Shown here: piece after piece, positions 1 through 5,403 of the stretch
Layout: every line of letters begins with the position of its first letter
Position numbering within the stretch: position 1 is the stretch's first letter
DNA from: an uncultured Chloroflexota bacterium
Lineage (GTDB): Bacteria; Chloroflexota; Anaerolineae; Aggregatilineales; Phototrophicaceae
DNA: 5,403 nt
Reading direction: 5' to 3'
Assembly (NCBI GenBank): GCA_937942935.1
Contig: CALDGT010000054.1
Span: forward strand, 1 to 5,403
Translations under genes and position numbers: made by a program
Notes under the pieces: model-generated
Database searches by the model: none
What the model was told of the DNA's origin: nothing
Seen by the model: only the letters and a program-made list of their open reading frames with translations

Positions 1-1369
1 CTCCCAGCAAGACGAGGGCTTCATCATACGAAATGGGGGTGAACCCGCCACTCACTTCACGCACAGGCAAGGTAGATAATCCCGCGATGAGTTTTGTTCG
101 GCTCACTTCACCAATTGCCCAACGGGTCATCGCTTCGACTAAGCGGTCGCGTCCATTGGCGAAGGTGATGGGGTTAATATCGTAACGAATTTGCAGAAAA
201 TCGACAGATGCGCCCAATTTTTGCCAATCATACGCGCCTGTTTCCCATTTGCCGTCCACATTTTGCGCCGCAGGCACAACAACCCCTAAGCGCAACCCAA
301 GACCATCAAATGTTTTGCCCAAATTTTGGATGAATTGGGTGTATGAAGCGCGATATTCAGTTGGGATGTCGGTATAATCCAAAAAGATGCCACTATACCC
401 ACCCCCATTCGCAAAATTGGCTAATTGGGTGATATGGATATTGGCTAAATCGGGATTAGCGATGATGCGGATGACGGTATCCACATCAATGGCTCGTGGG
501 TCTGTATAATTGCGAATCATTGGCATAACCCGATACGACGCCCCCAATTCAAACCCGCCCACCACATTCCCGATGAGGGTTTGTGCTGGATTAGTGGCGG
601 GTGTCATCCCGACAGGCATGAGGATGTCTATTAGCGCAGGATATTGCGTGGGTAAGGTTTGATTCGCTTCAAAGACGGTAGCGATGAGTGGGTCTAATTG
701 CCCCGCCTCAAAAACAGCAACATGCTTCGGTATTGTTGTCACCTGTGCGGTGATGAGTCCACCACTGGCAACCCGTGAGGGGATAAATACCCATTCGTTA
801 GTTGTTTCATCCCACGCATATACATCAATCATATCTGGATTTTGTGAATCGGCGGGGATAGCGAAGGCGAGTGTTGCCGATTGAGGAGTTGTGCCTTTGG
901 TCGTGATGCTCACAATCTCGCTTTTGAGTGCAGACGATGCGGGTAAGGTGGCACGGGCGAGCGCCAACCATGATTCGGTGGTATTAGCTGTACTCAAAAA
1001 ATCGGCGGGGGTGATGCGTGTGAGCGCCACTCCAAAATTTTGCCCAATATCATTTGGATTTAGGATGAGTGTAAAGGTTGGTGTGCCTGTAGGTGATGTG
1101 AGCGCGATGGCATTATTTGTGCCATCTAACTCAACGTAGCGCGTGCCAAATAAGCGGTCTCCCAAACTGATAGGTGGCAAGAACAAGCCAATGACCACCA
1201 TCACACTCACCAAAAAGGTGGTGAGTAGGCTCATCAACAAGCACCCTGTTTTATTCCACCGCTTTTCGGATGGTGGTGGCGACTTTTTGCCCGGATAGGC
1301 ATAAAAGGTGGCTTGTGTTTCGTCTGATGGCGAAACTTGTTCGGTTTCGATGGTTGGTTTATCTGACAT
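1..1369 (-). CDS. Membrane-anchored GH18/YaaH-like protein with degenerate catalytic motif (3' end outside window)
   Basis: An open frame of 456 codons runs from the ATG at 1369 to the window edge with no stop, so the C-terminus is missing. Residues 1-43 are polar and Pro/Ser/Thr-rich. Residues about 44-66 form one hydrophobic segment (LLTTFLVSVMVVIGLFLPP), predicting a type II anchor with the bulk outside the cell. Residues about 100-225 look beta-rich, with a WDETTNEWV stretch at 186-194, and belong to no domain I can name. From about 280 the pattern is that of GH18 proteins of the YaaH/spore-cortex type: VMPMIRN (281-287), NPDLANIHITQLANF, GIFLDYTDIP (327-336), AYDW (379-382), VDFLQIRYD (389-397) and SYDEALVLL near the window end. 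The family motif DGxDxDxE reads SGIFLDYT here: only Asp331 survives and the catalytic Glu is Thr333. Hydrolysis is therefore unlikely; glycan or peptidoglycan binding is the likelier role (inference). It starts 7 bases after the upstream gene's stop, so the two are probably cotranscribed. The fold call is fairly firm and the function is not. Confidence 0.8.
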   Translation of the reverse strand, partial: MSDKPTIETEQVSPSDETQATFYAYPGKKSPPPSEKRWNKTGCLLMSLLTTFLVSVMVVIGLFLPPISLGDRLFGTRYVELDGTNNAIALTSPTGTPTFTLILNPNDIGQNFGVALTRITPADFLSTANTTESWLALARATLPASSALKSEIVSITTKGTTPQSATLAFAIPADSQNPDMIDVYAWDETTNEWVFIPSRVASGGLITAQVTTIPKHVAVFEAGQLDPLIATVFEANQTLPTQYPALIDILMPVGMTPATNPAQTLIGNVVGGFELGASYRVMPMIRNYTDPRAIDVDTVIRIIANPDLANIHITQLANFANGGGYSGIFLDYTDIPTEYRASYTQFIQNLGKTFDGLGLRLGVVVPAAQNVDGKWETGAYDWQKLGASVDFLQIRYDINPITFANGRDRLVEAMTRWAIGEVSRTKLIAGLSTLPVREVSGGFTPISYDEALVLLG

Positions 1370-1376
1370 ACCTATC

Positions 1377-3005
1377 CTATCTGGCTAACGCATCACATGC
1401 AGGGCAAGACCCATCGGGGCGAATAATGGCATAGCCGCCCATGGGGTCTTCTCCACCACCTCTAAAATCCACATTCCAGATGATGAGCAAGCGCACCCTG
1501 CCACTATTCCGAGCATAATTCACCGCGCCGTCTACCCAACTGGCTTGTTGTGCGAGGGTGACATTTCCTGCCCAGCTAAATGATTCTGGCAATCCGCCAT
1601 ACCCTTCTGGTGTGAGGTAGCCTAGTTCTGTAAAACATAACGGACGCGCCCCATTGAATGTTCCCGAATACACACTAATCATACTCGGTAAATAGCGGGT
1701 GTAATAATCACTAGGGACGCGCGGGTCGCCATAAGTGGCGGTGGGGGGCATAATGCCTTCGTTATAATGCACACCAATGCAATCCATATAATTCGCCGCC
1801 CCTGCATCTGCCATACCGCGAATAAAGCGATTATCATTCATCACGGCACCGGGGAATGCGCCTTCTGCACCTGTTGGGGCGGGGGCGGCGCTAATCACAA
1901 GGGTATTAGAATTGTTGGCTTTAATCGCATAATAGGATTGGCGGAGTAATTCTGTATAGTTGGCGGGGTTAATATCGCCCGTTGTCCATTCACGGTCAAT
2001 ATTGGGTTCATTCCACACTTCGATAGCATCTGCACCGAGTGCCGCGACACCCCCCGCAAAACTGGCATAACGCCCATAATATCCTTCACGGGTGAGGTCG
2101 CCTTTATCCCCGACCAAACCGATGAGGATTCTAAAGCCTGCGGCATGTGCTTGGTTGATGGTGTTGGCGACATCATTTGGATTTTGACCATCATAATAAC
2201 GGATTTGCTTTTTAATCCATGTCATGCCTGCATAACGCATCCAATTGAAGGTATTGTCGTTAAACCCTGCAATATGCCCGCCATAACTAAATCCGCGTAC
2301 AGGGGCAGTATTCACCACGGCAGTGACTGGTTGTTGTGCGGGGACATTTTGCGCGGGGGCTTGGGTTTGAACAGCAAGTGCAAAGGGGGTGTTGGCATCT
2401 ATCACAGGCAACCCGTTCAATTGGTTGGCGCTGATATTGACATATTGCACCGATACCCAACCGACTTCTCCATTCACATTTGCACCGCGTACCCAAGATG
2501 AATCGGCATTTTTACCATCTACTAAGAAAGGTTTTCCGCCAAAAACACCGCCAACCCGTTGGTAATCTGTCCCGGGACCGCCACGCATATTCACATCAGA
2601 ATAAACGGTAACTTCTAAGCCACTGGTTGGGGCAGGGGCGTTGGATTGTGCAGGTGCAGACCCACCTGCGGGTGGGGTGAGCAAAAAGGGCATATCGGGG
2701 GTGATAATGCGGATGCTATTCAGGGTGCTGGCATTGATGTCGAGTGTGCCGTTGATTACCCAACCCACCACACCTTCTTGGCTGATGCCACGTATCCATT
2801 GACCGGTATCGGTGCGACCATCCACGCGAAAGGCTTGACCGCGTGCGGCGATACCTTGCAAATTAGCATTTTCATCGGGTGATTGGCGAATATTGGCATT
2901 GCGTACAAATGTAGTAGTGAGGTCTTCGATAGCGCCTTGTGCAGAAACAATCCCTGTGACCAAACTCATGCACAGGATGAATATCAAGACTCTTGTCCAC
3001 TTCAT
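1377..3005 (-). CDS. Secreted protein with two SH3b domains and a clan-A glycosidase-like TIM-barrel domain
   Basis: This is a 542-residue exported protein. Residues 1-22 are a signal peptide (MKWT, hydrophobic core, VSA before Gln23); the Cys in the core lacks a lipobox setting. Two bacterial SH3 domains follow at about 33-90 and 132-192, each with an NxR start and a GWV end. Ala/Pro/Gln-rich linkers lie at about 110-130 and 205-235. Residues about 238-542 resemble GH5/GH39-type clan-A hydrolases: GFRILIGLVG (a barrel strand), IEVWNEPNI with Glu333 as the expected acid/base, a VHY at 412-414, CFTELGY with Glu460 as the expected nucleophile, and a late IIWNVDF strand. Both catalytic Glu are present, so activity on a polysaccharide or peptidoglycan glycan is plausible; the substrate cannot be read from sequence. 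SH3b domains commonly bind cell wall, suggesting surface retention. The C-terminus carries CPAC (Cys534 and Cys537), a possible disulfide. The ATG at 3005 is preferred over the TTG at 3008. It is the first gene of the minus-strand pair. Confidence 0.85.
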   Translation of the reverse strand: MKWTRVLIFILCMSLVTGIVSAQGAIEDLTTTFVRNANIRQSPDENANLQGIAARGQAFRVDGRTDTGQWIRGISQEGVVGWVINGTLDINASTLNSIRIITPDMPFLLTPPAGGSAPAQSNAPAPTSGLEVTVYSDVNMRGGPGTDYQRVGGVFGGKPFLVDGKNADSSWVRGANVNGEVGWVSVQYVNISANQLNGLPVIDANTPFALAVQTQAPAQNVPAQQPVTAVVNTAPVRGFSYGGHIAGFNDNTFNWMRYAGMTWIKKQIRYYDGQNPNDVANTINQAHAAGFRILIGLVGDKGDLTREGYYGRYASFAGGVAALGADAIEVWNEPNIDREWTTGDINPANYTELLRQSYYAIKANNSNTLVISAAPAPTGAEGAFPGAVMNDNRFIRGMADAGAANYMDCIGVHYNEGIMPPTATYGDPRVPSDYYTRYLPSMISVYSGTFNGARPLCFTELGYLTPEGYGGLPESFSWAGNVTLAQQASWVDGAVNYARNSGRVRLLIIWNVDFRGGGEDPMGGYAIIRPDGSCPACDALAR

Positions 3006-3014
3006 CAATTAAAT

Positions 3015-3019
3015 CTCCT
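3015..3019 (-). promoter_or_regulatory. Shine-Dalgarno site of the SH3-glycosidase gene
   Basis: On the minus strand the sequence reads AGGAGATTTAATTGATG. The AGGAG lies 9 bases before the ATG at 3005 and 6 bases before an in-frame TTG at 3008. Both spacings are usable, so the site supports translation here but does not by itself settle the start. ATG is the stronger codon and gives a signal peptide with the same features, so it is chosen. Confidence 0.65.
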
Positions 3020-3042
3020 ATATATCTATTCTGGTCGTACAC

Positions 3043-3062
3043 GGACGGCATTTATACCGTCC
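3043..3062. repeat. 20-bp inverted repeat over the minus-operon promoter
   Basis: GGACGG (3043-3048) and CCGTCC (3057-3062) are exact reverse complements separated by 8 bases. The spacer contains the candidate -10 of the minus-strand operon, and the left arm covers its expected transcription start. This is the geometry of an operator for a dimeric repressor. It is not followed by a T-run on either strand, so it is unlikely to be a terminator. No regulator is encoded nearby to name a binder. Confidence 0.4.
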
Positions 3063-3079
3063 CAACAAGATATTGTTAC
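3051..3079 (-). promoter_or_regulatory. Candidate sigma-70-type promoter for the minus-strand operon
   Basis: Read on the minus strand, GTAACA (3079-3074, 4 of 6 matches to TTGACA) is followed after 17 bases by TATAAA (3056-3051, 5 of 6 matches to TATAAT). A start near 3044 would give a leader of about 39 nt that includes the AGGAG site. Position and spacing are good, but the -35 is weak and such matches occur by chance in AT-rich spacers. Confidence 0.4.
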
Positions 3080-3138
3080 CAGACGGGCATTATTTTTTGA
3101 TTGAATGGGGATTGTAGCAAACAATCGTTACATTTGGC

Positions 3139-3178
3139 AATTGTGATAGCCGTTGCTTGCCCTACGCTATCAACAATT
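3139..3178. repeat. Imperfect 12-bp dyad upstream of the crotonase gene
   Basis: AATTGTGATAGC (3139-3150) is matched by GCTATCAACAATT (3166-3178), its reverse complement with one extra A. The inner 7 bp (TGATAGC / GCTATCA) are perfect and the loop is 15 bases. The right arm ends just before the expected -35 position of the plus-strand promoter. If transcription begins at the ATG, this dyad is not in that mRNA, which favours a DNA-level operator over an RNA hairpin. A competing short pairing, GGCAA (3136-3140) with TTGCC (3157-3161), overlaps it. Confidence 0.4.
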
Positions 3179-3199
3179 CTAAAAATAACGGGTCTGAAT

Positions 3200-3205
3200 T
3201 ATAAT
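3200..3205 (+). promoter_or_regulatory. Consensus -10 box (TATAAT) placing the transcript start at or next to the crotonase ATG
   Basis: A perfect TATAAT ends 7 bases before the ATG at 3213. Sigma-70-type promoters usually start 6-8 bases past the -10 box, so the mRNA would begin at about 3212-3214, essentially on the start codon. The bases between (ACGCACC) contain no Shine-Dalgarno sequence, which fits a leaderless message. The -35 is poor: TTCTAA at 3177-3182 matches only 3 of 6 positions at a 17-base spacing. Confidence 0.6.
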
Positions 3206-3212
3206 ACGCACC

Positions 3213-3986
3213 ATGACAGATAAAATTCTCTTTGATAAACAACCTAATGGCATTGGCATCCTCACCTTTAACCGCCCATCCGCCAAAAATGCCCTCGATT
3301 TAGAGGCGATGCGGGCATTTATGGGGCATATTCATCACCTCCAAACCGATACATCCTTACGCGCCCTCATCATCACAGGCGCGGGGAATGATGCGTTTTG
3401 TAGTGGCGGCGATTTGGTTGAACTCAGCCAATATCCAAGCCAAGACGATGCCCGTCATTTCATCGGCATTATGGGCGATGCACTCCTCGCATTAGAACGC
3501 CTACCTGTCCCTGTTATTGGCGCAATTAACGGCTATGCGCTCGGTGGTGGCAGTGAAATTGCGGTGGCGTGTGATGTACGCTTTGTAGATGAATCAGTGC
3601 GACTAGGGTTTGTGCAGGTTAAAATGGCGCTCACACCCGGCTGGGGTGCTGGTCAACGTTTGTTGCGGATTGTTGGTTATGCGCGTGCGATGGAATTGCT
3701 CCTATCGGGGCGGATTTTGGGCGCTCAAGAAATTTATACACTCGGATTAGCCAATAGCATCGCTAATCGTGGTGAAGCCTTGCAATCGGCACTCACATTT
3801 GCCGAGACCATCACACAATATGACCATGATGTGATTGTGGGGATGAAAAAATTGCTCCGCGCAGGACTTGTTCAACCCTACGAAGAAGCCTTGCAAATGG
3901 AACAAGCCTTATTTCCGCCATTATGGTCTGCCGATGCACATCTCAAAGCTGTAGACACATTTTTGAATCGTAACAAAGACCGATAG
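3213..3986 (+). CDS. Enoyl-CoA hydratase/isomerase (crotonase) family protein
   Basis: The 257-residue protein has the normal length and layout of the crotonase superfamily, whose members bind acyl-CoA and stabilise an enolate in an oxyanion hole. Visible motifs are GILTFNRPSAKNALD (15-29), AFCSGGDLVEL (61-71, first oxyanion-hole segment), YALGGGSEIAVACD (108-121, second oxyanion-hole segment), the TPGWGAGQRL stretch (141-150) and a C-terminal helix ending AVDTFLNR. Glu115 aligns with Glu144 of rat enoyl-CoA hydratase. The position of the second catalytic Glu (Glu164), exactly 20 residues on, is Gln135 in LGFVQVKMALTPGWG. Ordinary hydratase activity is therefore uncertain; an isomerase or an acyl-CoA decarboxylase of the ECHDC1 kind is possible (inference). 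It is cytoplasmic. It lacks a ribosome binding site and probably starts a leaderless transcript shared with the methyltransferases downstream. Confidence 0.88.
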   Translation: MTDKILFDKQPNGIGILTFNRPSAKNALDLEAMRAFMGHIHHLQTDTSLRALIITGAGNDAFCSGGDLVELSQYPSQDDARHFIGIMGDALLALERLPVPVIGAINGYALGGGSEIAVACDVRFVDESVRLGFVQVKMALTPGWGAGQRLLRIVGYARAMELLLSGRILGAQEIYTLGLANSIANRGEALQSALTFAETITQYDHDVIVGMKKLLRAGLVQPYEEALQMEQALFPPLWSADAHLKAVDTFLNRNKDR

Positions 3987-3995
3987 GGGTGGCGC

Positions 3996-4730
3996 ATGAA
4001 ATGGATTGCCAAAGCATTATTGCAAAAAACCTTTTCGCTCATCCCAAATGGGTATCGGTTGAATTATATTTTTCAGAAAAAAGTTACAAAACGACTGATT
4101 GCCACCGAAGCCAATATCGCCACACGGATTCAGTGGGCGGGTGAGCATTTGGCATATTATTCACAAGTTACAGGGAACACACTCCCTTCTAGTGCGTTGG
4201 AATTAGGGACAGGGTGGTGGCTCACTGTGCCGATTTCATTATTTTTATGCGGGGTGAAGCGTGTTGTCACGATTGATATTACCCCGTTGGCGCGGTTGGA
4301 TGAACTACGAGCATTATTGACCACCTATGCCAATATCCCGTATGAGCGCCTCAAAACCTATTTGCCCCAAACCGATGAAAAGTTGCATAATCGCCTTATC
4401 GAAATTGCCTCTAGCCCGATGGATGACGTGAGAAGTGTTTTGGACAGGATGAATATCGAATATATCATCACTGATGCCCGAAAAACCCCCTTCAAACAAG
4501 GTGAATTTGACCTGATTTTATCTAATACCACCCTAGAGCATATCGCAGAACCGATATTACGCGGGATTTTTGCGGAATTTGCGCGGATTAGCGGGCAAAA
4601 TACGGTGATGAGCCATCTGATTGACCTCAGCGACCATTACGCGCATGTGGATAAAGGTCTTTCGTCGTATAATTTTTTGCGATATTCCAAGCGTACATGG
4701 GCATTGCTATTCAATAATAGCCTGCAATAG
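3996..4730 (+). CDS. SAM-dependent methyltransferase, N-terminal 244 residues, ended early by an in-frame TAG
   Basis: This is a class I Rossmann-fold methyltransferase. Motif I is ALELGTG (67-73) for SAM binding, the strand VVTID (90-94) ends in the acidic residue expected to hold the ribose, ITDARKTPF (158-166) fits the adenine-contacting Asp, and FDLILSNTTLEHI (171-183) is the motif IV region. SHLIDLSDHYAHVDK (206-220) followed by YNFLRYS is a pattern I associate with methyltransferases found in surface-polysaccharide clusters (memory of the family, moderate). The acceptor is unknown. The start is supported by an AGGGGTGG purine run (3985-3992) overlapping the stop of the crotonase gene and 9 bases between the genes. 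The frame is interrupted at codon 245 (TAG, 4728-4730), but family-like sequence continues in the same frame to 4928, so this product lacks about 65 C-terminal residues. The SAM-binding core is whole, so residual function cannot be excluded. Confidence 0.8.
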   Translation: MKWIAKALLQKTFSLIPNGYRLNYIFQKKVTKRLIATEANIATRIQWAGEHLAYYSQVTGNTLPSSALELGTGWWLTVPISLFLCGVKRVVTIDITPLARLDELRALLTTYANIPYERLKTYLPQTDEKLHNRLIEIASSPMDDVRSVLDRMNIEYIITDARKTPFKQGEFDLILSNTTLEHIAEPILRGIFAEFARISGQNTVMSHLIDLSDHYAHVDKGLSSYNFLRYSKRTWALLFNNSLQ

Positions 4731-4928
4731 CAAAGCCGTTTGCGCTTTTCAGATTATCAAGCCATATACGACCAATCTGGTTTTCAGGTGGTTGTGAATT
4801 CTGTGAACCGAGATAGCGCCCCACAATTGGCGAAAATTCCGGTTCACCCCGATTTTTCTTCGTATACCCAAGATGACCTCGCCGTGACAAGTGCATGGAT
4901 GGTCTCTACCTTAGCAGAAAGAATGTGA
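4731..4928 (+). pseudogene. C-terminal remainder of the interrupted methyltransferase
   Basis: This is the same frame as the methyltransferase upstream, directly after the TAG, with 65 codons and a TGA at 4926-4928. It reads QSRLRFSDYQAIYDQSGFQVV and later IPVHPDFSSYTQDDLAVTSAWMV. The RLRxSDY…GF and HPDFxxYxxxDL patterns are what one expects at the end of this methyltransferase type, so it is the missing tail and not a separate gene. A TTG at 4740 could open the frame but has no convincing ribosome binding site. Without the stop the whole gene would be 310 codons. It could be a real nonsense mutation, a sequencing or assembly error, or a read-through product. Confidence 0.75.
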
Positions 4929-4929
4929 T

Positions 4930-5403
4930 ATGAGTTTTTATAAAACAATCGCCCGGTTTTATGATGCCGAAAATAGCGACAAAATTGATGATATTCAGTT
5001 ATACGCAGAACTGGCAGAAGAATATGGCGGACCGATTATTGATATTGGGTGCGGGACTGGGCGTGTGATGATGCCTTTGGCGCGTGCAGGATATGAGGTG
5101 CATGGGATAGATAACGAAAAAGCCATGTTAGACCGCGCCGAGACGTATCGGACACAATTCAAACTCGACCCCAAAAAGATGATTTTGCATTATGGCGATG
5201 TATTGAATTATAAACTGGATAAAAAATTTGCGTTGGTGCTTGTGCCATATAATGGGATGATGCACTTCCATTCTCAAGAAGCGCAATTGGCGGTACTCCA
5301 AAAATTACGTGAATGGGTAGATGATGAAGGCTTGTTGGTCTTGGATTTACCGAATGCGGGTGAAGTTTTTGCCTCACAAGATACATCTGCCATGACCTTA
5401 GAA
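4930..5403 (+). CDS. Class I SAM-dependent methyltransferase (3' end outside window)
   Basis: An ATG at 4930 opens a frame of 158 codons that is still open at the window edge. MSFYKTIARFYDAENSD at the N-terminus is the usual opening of small Methyltransf_11/25-type enzymes. Residues 36-45 (IIDIGCGTGR) are motif I, GIDNEKAMLDRA (59-70) supplies the acidic residue for the SAM ribose, HYGDVLNY (86-93) is the next conserved segment, FALVLVPYNGMMHF (99-112) is motif IV, and LLVLDLPN follows as a later strand. It is cytoplasmic and its acceptor is unknown; small molecules, sugars and lipids are all possible for this fold. It begins one base after the TGA of the interrupted methyltransferase (TGATATG) with only a weak AGAAAGA upstream, which suggests translational coupling. 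If so, the early TAG in the preceding gene may lower its expression. It is distinct in sequence from the upstream methyltransferase and is not a recent duplicate of it. Confidence 0.85.
   Translation, partial: MSFYKTIARFYDAENSDKIDDIQLYAELAEEYGGPIIDIGCGTGRVMMPLARAGYEVHGIDNEKAMLDRAETYRTQFKLDPKKMILHYGDVLNYKLDKKFALVLVPYNGMMHFHSQEAQLAVLQKLREWVDDEGLLVLDLPNAGEVFASQDTSAMTLE

Noticed and set aside
684..1139. Two plus-strand ORFs of 66 and 82 codons within 684-1139
   Set aside because: They lie antisense to the uninterrupted GH18-like frame, have no recognisable domains and no good ribosome binding sites.
1767..2882. Several short plus- and minus-strand ORFs inside the SH3-glycosidase gene
   Set aside because: All are shadows of the 542-codon frame, which has a signal peptide and recognisable domains along its length.
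3091..3100. T-rich run (TATTTTTTGA) as an intrinsic terminator
   Set aside because: No GC-rich stem precedes it (only a weak AACAA/TTGTT pair at 3064-3077), and no plus-strand gene ends before it.
2883..3104. Plus-strand ORF of 73 codons leading into the intergenic region
   Set aside because: Mostly antisense to the signal-peptide and SH3 coding region; low-complexity product with no start signal; it would run through the candidate minus promoter.
3006..3212. CRISPR, tRNA, riboswitch or insertion-sequence ends in the intergenic region
   Set aside because: No regular direct repeats, tRNA cloverleaf, or terminal inverted repeats with target duplications were visible; only short dyads and promoter-like boxes.
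4728..4730. TAG recoded genome-wide as an amino acid (pyrrolysine or code change)
   Set aside because: TAG is the normal terminator of the SH3-glycosidase and crotonase genes in the same window; read-through at this one site stays possible but has no specific support.
4711..4896. Minus-strand ORF opposite the methyltransferase tail
   Set aside because: The plus-strand frame here has clear family motifs; the antisense product has none.

Overview
The window carries two divergently transcribed gene groups separated by a compact intergenic region of about 200 bp. The left group, on the minus strand, encodes two exported or membrane-anchored proteins with glycosidase-type folds. The right group, on the plus strand, encodes a crotonase-family enzyme followed by two SAM-dependent methyltransferases. 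Tandem bacterial SH3 domains fused to a clan-A glycosidase-like domain, an anchored GH18-like protein beside it, and an apparently leaderless promoter together suggest a Chloroflexota bacterium (Anaerolineae-like). This is an inference from protein style; there is no rRNA or other marker in the window. Base composition looks moderate, and all genes share similar codon use, so nothing points to recent transfer.

Minus strand: the gene at 1377-3005 has a signal peptide, two SH3b modules and a TIM-barrel glycosidase-like domain with both expected catalytic glutamates. Seven bases after its stop codon comes a second gene (1369 down to 1, cut by the window edge). It has a cytoplasmic N-terminus, one membrane anchor, a beta-rich region and a GH18/YaaH-like domain whose catalytic motif is badly degraded. 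The pair looks like an operon acting at the cell surface, one member probably able to hydrolyse glycans and the other probably only able to bind them.

Intergenic 3006-3212: it holds a plausible promoter and ribosome binding site for the minus operon, a 20-bp dyad over that promoter, a longer imperfect dyad, and a perfect TATAAT that places the plus-strand transcription start almost exactly at the ATG of the crotonase gene.

Plus strand: the crotonase-family gene (3213-3986) keeps the first catalytic Glu of enoyl-CoA hydratases but has Gln in place of the second. Nine bases on is a SAM methyltransferase whose reading frame (3996-4928, 310 codons) is split by one in-frame TAG at codon 245. The sequence after the TAG clearly continues the same protein. 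A second methyltransferase begins one base after that gene's final TGA and runs off the right edge. The tight spacing suggests one transcript. The link between the crotonase and the methyltransferases is not evident from sequence.
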